Assembly: GCA_023079485.1 (NCBI GenBank)
Contig: CM041090.1
Location: 40,118,874-40,182,873 of the forward strand
DNA length: 64,000 nucleotides
Source: Archilochus colubris
Lineage: Eukaryota; Chordata; Aves; Apodiformes; Trochilidae
Direction of reading: 5' to 3'
Numbering within the stretch: position 1 is the first letter of the stretch; each line of letters begins with the position of its first letter. The notes under the pieces are model-generated. The model was not told the DNA's origin. It saw only the letters and a list, made by a program, of their open reading frames with translations, and did no database searches. Both the position numbers and the translations under genes were made by a program. This document shows, piece after piece, positions 37,781 to 47,517 of this stretch.

Positions 37781-40700
37781 CAGGGTGTCAGATAGCTGCC
37801 AGCTGCCTGGAACCTGCAGCTTCCGACTGCATTTAATAAGGTGATAACGGGCAAAAAAACTATAGAGTAATTTGCAGGAGGCCAAAGAAACCCATTTGAT
37901 AGATGTTCTGGCTTTTAAATCTACCTAACCCCTGATTTCAGGGCTAAAAGAGCTGCGTGGAGGTTACTGAAAGTGTTAAGGAACCCTTACTGGCACAGAT
38001 CCAACCTTGCCAGCTTCTTTTGCCAATGTCACCTCCCTCGCACAATCCCTCAATACCCTTTGCTGTCATCGGTGCGGATGCTGCCGTGGGCAGAGGTCAC
38101 CATGAGCTGCTCTTCCTGGTGTGAATGTATCCTAGGAGGCAGGGCTGCACCAGCCTTGGACTGTGGTTCATCACCCAAGCATCATCCCAGCCAGGTTCTC
38201 TCTGCTGTCCTTGCAAAGCCCTCAGCCTGCAGAGAGAAAGAGAGGTACCAGAGAAGTCATACAAAACCAAAGGTATTGAGAAAAAGAGTGGAACGTGAAG
38301 AGAAGGCATTGGAAAAAGGGGAATTAGGTGATGGCACCAGATGGCAGCTTGAGCCTAAGGGGCTTCTGCAAGAAGCAGCCCTCCACCCTCCTCAGATTTC
38401 AGCAGTTCCTCTGTGCTTAGAGGGAAGCAGGGAGGGATGCAGGTCCCTCCAGAAATGATCCAGAGATAAAAACAGGGTTAGCAAACCAAAAAGGCCAGAT
38501 CTGTGTGACCTGCAGGAGGGCAGCAGCAGCAGCAGTGCTTATTCTCTGTAATGCACCACTGTGAGGAGATCCTTGAGAAGTTAAGTGTGTCAGCACAGCG
38601 CTGTGCTGCAGCAGCCCTGATGATGGGCAGAGCTAATTAGCCAAGGCCCAGGATCACATTAACGTGGCATCTCAGATGGCTGAGATGAATTTCCCAAAGT
38701 CTCTGGAGGTCCCTGCTGTGTACAAAGACGAAAGGAGGACGGGAGGCAAGATAGAGGTAAACTGAGTTGCTGAGGGTCAAATAGCACATCAGTGAAAGGA
38801 TGGAAAACAGAACCTACAGCTCCTCATCCCTCCAGTACTTTCTCCTCTGGACCATCACAAACCACCAGAAAAACAGAGAAAAACAGTGGGATTTAGCTGC
38901 TGCTGGCACAGTTTTCCAGGGGAAATTTCTGTATTTTGGAGTAGGATCTTGGTGATTTTTTATTTTTTTTTGTGCACGTGGAAAAAACCCAACTGTTTAC
39001 TGGCATGGTACCACAGAGACACACAACACCAGATGCCTTCAAGGGAAATGAAATACATGCCCTGTCATATTAGAAAAAGTCCCCAAAAAGATACAGACCC
39101 AGTCTTTTGTTGTAAGTTGATAAAGACAGCTAAATGCCATTTGCTGCTAAGTGACTCCTAGTGATTAAATAACCTTTCTCCCCATCATCCCACCCTCACC
39201 CCCACCCGGGGCCTTCAGTGATAATATAAGAAAGATTTTGCATGTTGTTTAGCTTACATGGCCATCTGGCATTTTTACATTTCAGTAGCCTTGAACATTA
39301 AAAAAAAAACAACAGATAAAGAAAACCAGTCCTATCTTATCAGAGACCTGGAGAAGTTTAACTCTGTCAAACTACATAGGATTATCCAAGTCATTATAGT
39401 TCTTTTACTGTTTCCATCTTAATTAAGGGTGCTATTTCTCAAAGTGATGTGTGGTACTCTCTAAACCAGGCTGATCCTTATTGCCTCTGTATTTGCTTTA
39501 GCTGTGAAATACTTGACTTTCAGACAAGATGTTCTGCTTCTGGGCAATGGGGACACACACAGGAGGTGTGTGCTGAGAAAAAATACCTACAGGTTTAAAA
39601 CCAAAATTAAAAATACTAGAAGTCCTGCCTAAGCTAGAGAAAAGGATACTCTTTTCAAATGAAAACAAAATGGTCCTGGTGTAACTCAGTTAGAAACCTG
39701 TTTAATAGTGCTGAAACATCATCTAATACCACCACACTAAGCTTTTTCTTCATCTGCTTTTGCTAAAGGGGATAAAAAGTCCAGGTCAGTCATAGTACCA
39801 CACTCCAAAGGCAAAGAAACAGCAAGAAGTTTGGGCTTAGCTCAGCAGTGACTTGGTTGAATCCACCATTTATTTTTGGGTTAATTCCCACATTCCTCCA
39901 TGAAACAAAACTGAGAAAGTTATGCAATGCCCAGGGAGGTGGGGAGGAAAGGTGGAAAGAAAGGTGATTTTCTTAGAAATATGGCTTTGGGCCTTGGAGG
40001 ACAAAAACATCTGCAAGATGCTTTCACCTGTACTGCTAGAGACTGAAACCTGTAACATTTGGTGCAAACACACCATAAACCCCAGAGGACATGGAGGTAT
40101 GCTCAGCTAACAACCACTCAGGCTTTGTTTCTGACTGTACTTTGCCTTCTAAGATTGCTGCTTTGCATTTTAGACTAGTTCCAAGCTGGGAACTTGTAAA
40201 TGTGCTACAACATCCAGCTATTAGGTGTCAGGCTGCCAGAGTGCAATCTGATAGCCAGAGTCAGGTACCTCATCCTATTTATAGAGTGGAGAGTGTTAGA
40301 AACCTCCCAAGGGCAACAGAAATTCCCTCCTCCTGAACAGAAACCTGGCTGCAGGGAAGATCAAACACAGGTTGGATCAGCCTCTGCTTTGCCAGGCTGT
40401 AGGGTCCCCACACAGGTAGGGTGTAGAAGTCTCTTTGAAGGAACAAAGGTTACCAATGTATCTGTAACACTGTGGGCTGTGCATTTGATGTAGTTTGTTG
40501 TAGGTGGTAGAGCAAACACTCAAGAAAAGGGAGGCCCTCTCCAAGTCCAAATGTGTCTCTTACCTGCTTGGACAATTCCTTCTTCAAGGCTACAAGCTGA
40601 GGCCTCATGGTTTGGTGAGTGGCTCCCTCATGCTTCTGTTCAAAATGTGCTGCCTTGCAAAGTGACCTTCAAAGAACAGAGCAAGAAAATGCAGCAGAAG

Positions 40701-41120
40701 GTTTAACTGTGTCTCCTAGTTGTGGAAAGAAAGGAATTTCACTTCTATTTTCATCTCCTATAATTTGTTTTCAAAGTAGCAACTGCTGCAGATGGAAAGC
40801 AGACTGAGGAGTGGGAATAGCAGCCAGGGCACTGCCATGCTTTTGCTGCACAACACTTGATGAAGAGGCTATAAATTAAATTTGGCAGGAGGACTCTGTG
40901 CTCTTGGCAGCAGCATGCTGGCCTCCACTCAGCAGTTTGCCTACAGAGGCTTTTTTGACTCCATGCTGCAGGCTACAGCTTTATAAACCAAGTTTGCCTG
41001 AACTTTCACCAGAATATATTAGAAATTGTAATTATTTGGGGGTTAAATTTGGAGATAGGTTTCCCTACACACTCCATATTGCTCTTCAGTAAGGTAGGAA
41101 GAACTACCCTCACAAAGAAA

Positions 41121-41346
41121 GCTACAACACAGGGAGTTCCACCTCAACACGAGGAGAAACTTCTTTATTGTGAGGGTGAGGGAGCACAGGCTGCCCAAAG
41201 AGGTTCTGGAGTCTCCTCTGGAGCCTTTCCAACCCCCCCTGGATGTGTTCTGTGTGTCCTGCCCTGGGGGATCCTGCTGGGGCAGGGTTTGGACTGGTTG
41301 ATCTCCAGAGGTCCCTTCCAACTCTTAACATTGCATGATTCCATGC
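41121..41346 (+). mobile_element. CR1 LINE 3' fragment
   Basis: A typical CR1 3' region: GGGAGTTCCACCTCAACA, then AGGCTGCCCAAAGAGGTTCT, GGAGTCTCCTCTGGAG and GGTCCCTTCCAACTC, ending in a degraded ATTGCATGATTCCATG tail. It is 5'-truncated and belongs to a different subfamily from the copy at 42313. Confidence 0.85.
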
Positions 41347-42312
41347 AGGACAATATCACATCTGAGGGAATGAAGAGTAGAAAGAGCTCTAGGTTTTCAC
41401 CTAATAACCTTGGCACAAATTGTATCTGCTAATGGCAGTGGTATTGTCAAGAAATGGATACATTCAAATTGGTTCTCAAAGCTTCAGTGGCTAAAACGGA
41501 GGGGATATTGTCCTAAAAGAACCAGAACTATGTGAGAGTGACTCAGCTGATTTTTCAGGCATCTGTACAGAATAATGAGGTTGTATATTTGTAACTGCTT
41601 GATTCTCCTTACTAGATGGCATGTTTATCCCTCTTAACACAATAAAATCAGCAGCAATCAGGGATCTGGCTGGCAAAAATTATTACTGTGCTTCCTCTTA
41701 AACTGACATTGCAATACTTTAAAAATCATGGCATTATTCAAAGCCCTCAAGACCCTGGCAGTGACCTAGATACTGTCAGTGCAGCATGTTAAAGAAACCC
41801 ATCCTGGTGCCAACCTGGCTGGCTCAGGTAGCAGCAAGAGAAGGTGCAGAGCAGAACCTGAGCCTGCCCCAGGACCCCAGTTATGTACATAGGGAGCAGT
41901 CTGCCTTGCAGCAAGTACCACCACACTATGGCTGATGTTGTTCTTGGAACTGGTAGCTCAGCCACACTTCCTAAATTCCCACCCAGAGGAGTGGGAGTTA
42001 GTAAATCCATCAGTCTAGATGCTCCAAGGAGCAAACAAGTATTATTTCAGGATGCAGAAATCTTTCAGGTGCATGTATACAGTAAGAAAAGATTTGGTTT
42101 TGCTCAGAAGGCACTCCTAAAATCTTATTTTCCCTAAAATTTGTGGTTCATCATGGCTTATGTCATTGGACTATATCCTAATAAGGTAGAACTGCTGAAT
42201 ACCAAAAAATTCCACAGATTTAGGAGTAAAAGGGGAGTAACAAAAATCAGTGAATGAACTGAACACAGAGAAATGCATTGGCTTGGACTTTGGGGTCAGA
42301 GTCTACACACCT

Positions 42313-42550
42313 GAATCATAGAATCATAGAATTGGCTGGGTTGGAAGGGACCTCAGAGATCATCAAGTCCAACCCTTGATCCACTCCCACTGCAGTTCCC
42401 AGCCCATGGCACTCAGTGCCACATCCAGGCTCTTTGGAAATATCTCCAGACACGGAGAATCCACTACTTCCCTGGGCAGCCCATTCCAATGGCTGATCAC
42501 CCTCTCCAGAAAGAAATTCTTTCTAATATCTAACCTAAACTTCCCCTATA
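42313..42550 (-). mobile_element. CR1 LINE 3' end, young subfamily
   Basis: Read on the plus strand it begins with the inverted tail GAATCATAGAATCATAGAAT and GGCTGGGTTGGAAGGGACC, then about 190 further bases of CR1 3' region. It appears identical over about 170 bases to the copy entering the right edge of the window. It is 5'-truncated; the break is near 42550. Confidence 0.9.
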
Positions 42551-43360
42551 GCTCTGTTAATTGGATCTTTGGCTTTATGGGGAACCCAACAGAAGTCAGT
42601 AGCCTCTATGCTGATCTTTTACTCTCTTAGAGACAATCAATTATTTCAGGGTTAGTCCAGAAATTCCCAGTTTGCAAATCTTTGCTGTCACCCCTGGCAG
42701 TCCCCAGAGGGAGCCGAGGGGTCACTGGTCCCTGTCTGCCACAACCTAAGATGCTCAGAGCCACTCTCCAGGGATGTGAGAACGTGGGGAAAACAGCTCT
42801 GTGCTCTGAGCATCCGGTCTTTAACCCACTTATCGCCTTATTCTTTTACAGTGGTCGCGTTTATGTAGAAAACTGCTGACTTCTTTGCTTTCACACCATG
42901 TAGAGACCCTGGAAGGTTGTGTCCTCTACCTGCCTGCTTCTCGGCCGTCCCCTGCTTGGCAAGACTTGTCCCCAAGGCCTTCTCCATTTTTGCAGTGCCA
43001 CCAAGCGGCCGGTCTCTTTCAGGCGCGTTTTTATCTCCACAAACCAGTTTTTAACACAACCCACCCCAGCGAAACGCAGGGTCTGCACCGCGCGTATACA
43101 AGAGCGAACCAAGGAGCAGCAAACCTGGGCGTTAAAAGGCCCTTTAGAGCCTGCGCCAACCTGGCCTCAGCTCCTCGGGAGGAGGCAGAGGGAGGACACT
43201 GAGGTACAGACACACGCTCGCCTGGACGCCGGGAGGGCAGCGCGAAGCCCGCGGGCCTCTCACCAAACCCCTGAAGCCCTGTGGGGCCTGAGGGGACCAC
43301 CCCGGGGCCTGAACCCCCACTCCAGGGCCTGGCACCCCCCCCGCCATCTTAGAGGAGACG

Positions 43361-43393
43361 CTGAGGTAACGCTGAGGTAACTCTGAGGTAACG
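43361..43393. repeat. 11-bp tandem repeat, three copies
   Basis: CTGAGGTAACG is repeated three times head to tail (the middle copy ends in T instead of G), just upstream of the first CCAAT box of the DLGAP5 promoter. Confidence 0.85.
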
Positions 43394-43441
43394 CCTCACC
43401 CTCTCCCGCCCCAGCAGGCCACGCCCCCCTCCCCCTTCCAA

Positions 43442-43616
43442 CCAATGAACGGCAAGCACAGGGGGGGGGAGGGAGGGATAGGCTCATCCAATGAGCACCC
43501 AGCGTTGTCTCAGGCTCGACCAATAAACAGCCCGCTCCGCCATTTCAGCTCTGCCCATCAACGGTCAGGAAGGAGCGGGCCAATGAGAGTCCGCGGGAGG
43601 GTCCGGGCTGACCAAT
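43442..43616 (+). promoter_or_regulatory. DLGAP5: Five CCAAT boxes (NF-Y sites) of the DLGAP5 promoter
   Basis: CCAAT pentamers occur on the plus strand at 43442, 43488, 43520, 43580 and 43612. Four are followed by GA, AA or CA, typical of NF-Y sites. Spacing between 43488 and 43520, and between 43580 and 43612, is exactly 32 bases, close to three helical turns, a spacing known for cooperating NF-Y sites in G2/M promoters. The last box is about 20 bases before the CHR element. NF-Y binding is inferred. Confidence 0.75.
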
Positions 43617-43634
43617 CAGCGTCGCCGGGTGAGA

Positions 43635-43640
43635 TTTGAA
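43635..43640 (+). promoter_or_regulatory. DLGAP5: CHR element (TTTGAA) of the DLGAP5 promoter
   Basis: TTTGAA matches the cell-cycle genes homology region, bound by the LIN54 subunit of DREAM and MMB complexes, which repress in G0/G1 and activate in G2/M. It lies downstream of the CCAAT array and about 65 bases before the exon 1 donor, as in other mitotic genes. No clear CDE partner is present four bases upstream. DLGAP5 is a known late cell-cycle gene in mammals. Confidence 0.65.
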
Positions 43641-43649
43641 AGTGAGGCG

Positions 43650-43704
43650 AGGCGGGCGGCGCTGCTCTCCTCAGCCCCGCAGCGCAGCGCCGGGGTCGGC
43701 ACAG
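43650..43704 (+). other. DLGAP5: DLGAP5 exon 1 (noncoding), approximate start
   Basis: The first exon is inferred from a good donor, GCACAG followed by GTACGG, with the exon ending at 43704 just downstream of the CHR and CCAAT elements. The next exon has ten untranslated bases before the ATG, so exon 1 is 5'UTR only. The start at 43650 is a guess; the end is better supported. Confidence 0.55.
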
Positions 43705-43733
43705 GTACGGGGGACCCGGGGGACCTGGGGGCT

Positions 43734-43790
43734 CGGGGCTCTGAGCTGGCCTGGGGGCTCTGAACTGGCCTGGGGGCTCTGAGCTGACCT
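43734..43790. repeat. 19-bp tandem repeat, three copies
   Basis: GGGGGCTCTGAGCTGGCCT is repeated three times with one or two substitutions per copy, immediately inside DLGAP5 intron 1. Confidence 0.85.
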
Positions 43791-45936
43791 GGAAACACGT
43801 TGGGGACGTGGGGAAAGCCTGAGGGGACCCCTCAGAGCAAGGGGCTGGGAGGGGGGGTTCAGCTTATCGGGACCCCCGGGTCAAAACCGCCGAGCCCCGA
43901 CCTTCTTCAGTCGCTAAACTTGCCGGGTTTTTGTTGGAAAAATGTTTGTTTTGGTCTTCCTGTGGTGGTTTGTCACTGTCCGGGCTAAAGATGCGAGCTC
44001 TGCACAGAAATGTTTTTATATCCCTGTTGCTCTTTCGGTTTTTGAGACGTTGCGGGTCAAAAGTGGTCTTTTCCCCTCGCTGCTTTTTAATAAAAATCAA
44101 TCCTTTAAGTTTTCAGCGTTAATTTGGGTGGTCTACACTAGCCAGTCACAAGTATTTTTTCTTCTGTGTAAGCTCTTCGTCCTGTTCCTGCTATTAATCT
44201 TTAATTGATGCTCGTTTTAATTCCAGTTAATCTTCTAGCCTTTTGTTTGGGTAAAAGGCAGTCAGAAACCATAACCTGGAACCAAAAAGGAGACAGGTAT
44301 TTTTGTCCTAAAGAGATGTTGAGGAGATTGAACACCCCATACATTTTTAATGAGCCCTGAGAGATCAGGAGATCTCTTAATTGCTTTTGCTGACCTGGGA
44401 TGTGAGTTGATAACACCTTTGTGAGAAGCTCATGATGTATCTCTGATATATTTTTATTTAATAATATAAATATATATAATTTGTATATATTTATAATAAT
44501 ATATAATAACTGTTTTAAGTTACAGATGGGTTCTTCTGCAGGATGACTTGTTGGAAGGTAGACCACTTGCTCTTGAGGCTTATTCAGGGCAGAGAGCCTT
44601 AAGTGGACTTGCACTAAAGCTGGGAAAATACTGTTCAAAGTGAAAGGCTGAGCATGGCATTTAAATGTGTTCAATATTTATCAGTGTTTAAGGCAAAGTG
44701 TGCAGCTTTCTGTAAGCTTGCCTGATAAGTAGCAATGCCTAATCTGTGGACAAGGGGATATGTTGCCTTCCAGCAAAGCACTGAATTAAAAATCATGCAT
44801 GCCCTTGCAAAAGCCTCCAGCTGTACTTACAGAGCATGTTGAAGGATTCCCAGGCACAAGGAATTTGTCCTGCAAGCCCACAGAGGATGAGTTCAGAGGC
44901 TTGGAGCTGGCTGCTGCTTTTAGGAATTACTTTTATCCACTGGGCTTAAAAAGCCTGCAGTTTCTAGGAGGTAGATGAGATACATTATCACCAACTGTTT
45001 TCTTCATGTTTTTCTATTGCACTGTGGGAGTTATACGCAAGATAAAGTCAAAGAGGATTATTGGAAATGCTAATGAATTAATCTTCGTTAATTACATGTG
45101 TGTTGCATTACAGTTGCATGTAAAGCAAGGCAGATATGACCTATGAACTACACTTGGGTTAGTGTGATTGTTTGCAGTCATTGTTAATTGGCATCTTTAA
45201 TCAATTTCTGAAAGGTGGAATATAAGATGCAAGGTGAAATGTGAGATGTTCACAAATCAGAGGGCACTGACATGGATGAGCTCCTCCAGGATGATGTGAT
45301 CCAGCCTGATTTGAATGCTTTAAGCTGAACTGAGCTTTTTTTATTATTATTATTTGCTCATTAACACTTCCATTGACCATTTTGCTCTCCTGCAGCACTG
45401 AAGGTATTGCCAAAGAAGCAGTGAAATGTACCCATTTAAGATATCTGACTCCCACTTTATTTCCAGTATCATTCCAAGCAGTTCCAAATGGTTGTGCAGG
45501 TACTTTTGGTGCTGTGCAAGTCACTCACTACATGAATATTTCCCTGAAGTGGGGCAAAAGGAGCTGCCACTGCTGGTAGTATCTGAACAGCCTTTGTATT
45601 GCTTCATAAGGTAGCTTAGATTTTCTCCTTGCTGCTTTTCCCATAAGTATACACAGGTTAAGAGTACATTGTTATTGATTTATTTCTGTTAGTTATTTAT
45701 TTTTGTGGTTTTTTTCTGTTTGTTTGTGTGTTCTTCTGACATTTGGATTTTCCAGTGATGCTGCTGGTGCTGTTTTTGGTTTGAGTTACCTGTAGCAAAT
45801 GTGAAACCCTGTACATCCATAGCTGAGGCTGATCTTTTCAGTCTGGTTTACTGCTGATTCCTTTCCCTTGACCAAAACTTGCTGTTTTGAAATTAAAAAC
45901 CTCAGTAAATGACCACTTCACTGATCAATGAGAAAC

Positions 45937-46574
45937 TGAGAGAACACCTGCCTCAGGAAGAAAGGCTGAGAGACCTGGGGCCTTTTAGTCTGGAGAGGAG
46001 AAGACTGAGATAATATATAAGTAATGAGTATAAATATATGAGGTCTGAGCATCAAGAAGGAAGGGACAGCCTCTTCTCACTTGTGCCCTGTGATAGGAGG
46101 AAGGGTAATGGATTCAAAATACAGCACAAGAAATTCCACCTCAACATAAGGAAGTATTTATTTATATAATATATAATAATATATAGTATTATATATAAGT
46201 AATATAGATATAAGTATATAAGTAATGAGATAATATATAAGTAATGAGTATAAATATACAAGGTCTGAGCATCAAGAAGGAAAGGACAACCTCTTCTCAC
46301 TTGTGCCTTGTGATAGGAGGAAGGGTAATGGATTCATAACACAGCACAAGAAATTCCACCTCAACATAAGGAAGAATTTATTTACTGTAAGGGTTACAGA
46401 GCCCTGGCACAGGCTCCCCAGAGAGGTTGTGGAGTCTCCTCTGGAGACTTTCAAGACCCATCTGGATGCATTTCTGAGTGACCTGCCCTAGTTTTGGTCC
46501 TGTTCTGGCAGGGGGTTGGACTCAGTGATTTTCAGAGGTCCCTTCCAACCCCTGACATTCTGGTTCTGTGATTC
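45937..46574 (+). mobile_element. CR1 LINE fragment with internal 220-bp duplication
   Basis: It begins with a CR1 block (GAAAGGCTGAGAGACCTGGGG and TCTGGAGAGGAGAAG) and ends with GGTCCCTTCCAACCCC, CATTCTGGTTCTGTGATTC. Inside, the block starting AGGTCTGAGCATCAAGAAGG occurs twice, at 46041 and 46261, a 220-base offset, separated by TA-rich repeats. It is in the same orientation as DLGAP5, unlike the other CR1 copies in this gene. Confidence 0.85.
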
Positions 46575-47276
46575 AGGTTTAGCTCTGTCACCCTCCTTGC
46601 TGTGAAGTTGCTTTCTCTAATTAATGGAAGGTGAGATTTCTAAAAGACACTGGTTGGGTTGCAGTCAGAACAATTTCAAGAACTCGTTCTGAACTCTCTT
46701 CCAGGGAGAATGCATGAAAACCCTGAGTAAAACAGCCTTCAGCTTTTTCAACTGATGTTTCCATCAAGTCCTCCTCAGGTTAAAAAAAAGTAGGGAGAAA
46801 TCCTGCTTGAAATAAATTGCTATTGTATTGCAGTTGCATCCTGGAGACTCTGTTGGGAAATGGTGCCAAGTATTCTGCTGCACAACAGAAATGCCATCAG
46901 ATAGGGTATAATCTAAATGCTCAGTGGCAATGTTGCTTCCAAGTATTGTCCCACACCCTTGTCATTTTCTTGTGTGTCTCCTTAATGTGAAAAACAGCTG
47001 TGGTGGAAACAAACCAGCAGGACAATCCCTGGCAGTGACACAGTGTCTCCTGCTACCTCTGTGGCTGGCTTGTTGACCACTTATCAAAAAAAAAATAATC
47101 TGCTTACTGCATGAAATAAAGAGAAATAATGAAGTTTCATTACTGAAATTGCCATTTGTGTTTTCCATGGTGTACACACAGAAACAAAGAACCTAGAGGC
47201 TTTTTTCTAAAACACAAACTCTTTTTTTAAGTCTTTCCCTAACCATGATGATTTATTTTTGTTTAGGGTCATCAGG

Positions 47277-47517
47277 ATGGCTGCTACCTCCCAGTTTGCC
47301 AGTCGGTACAAAAAGGATTTGAGTACAGAAGCTCTGAGGACAAAAGTGGCACGCAGGAAATCTGTGCTTCAAAAGGAGAACAGGCACAAGCTGTTTGAGA
47401 AGGGCAGACAGTTTGGCTTGGCAGATGTCAATGTTCAGCTCCCAAAAGAGAGGGGAATTTCTGGACTAAATGAAAAAAGTGAAGCATCTTCTCAAGAGAA
47501 CAGCAGTGTGAAACAGA
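47277..47517 (+). CDS. DLGAP5: DLGAP5 exon 2 coding part (residues 1-80)
   Basis: The exon begins at 47267 after a GTTTAG acceptor and has ten bases of 5'UTR. It encodes the basic N-terminal region with the KEN motif and ends ACAGA before GTGAGT, phase 1. In human HURP this part belongs to the importin-beta-regulated microtubule-binding region. Confidence 0.95.

Larger units (their letters stand above)
37885..43400. other. Intergenic region between FBXO34 and DLGAP5
   Basis: About 5.5 kb between the two CpG islands. It contains a CR1 3' fragment on each strand (41121-41346 and 42313-42550) and a short CAG-rich run near 38520-38536. I see no gene here. Open frames are short and match nothing I recognise. 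Confidence 0.6.
42900..43750. promoter_or_regulatory. DLGAP5: CpG island at the DLGAP5 promoter
   Basis: A G+C- and CpG-rich block surrounds the DLGAP5 first exon and contrasts with A+T-rich flanks. No TATA box is seen near the expected start. The CCAAT and CHR elements described separately lie at its right end. Confidence 0.7.
43705..47266 (+). other. DLGAP5: DLGAP5 intron 1
   Basis: It starts with a 19-bp tandem repeat (43734-43790), has an A/T-rich stretch near 44450-44520, and contains a CR1 element with an internal duplication (45937-46574). The rest shows no recognisable feature. Confidence 0.7.

Noticed and set aside
36417..37844. 475-residue plus-strand open frame
   Set aside because: It is Pro/Arg/Gly/Ala-rich throughout, spans the whole CpG island and has no recognisable domain; high G+C explains the lack of stops. 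Reported only as a low-interest finding.
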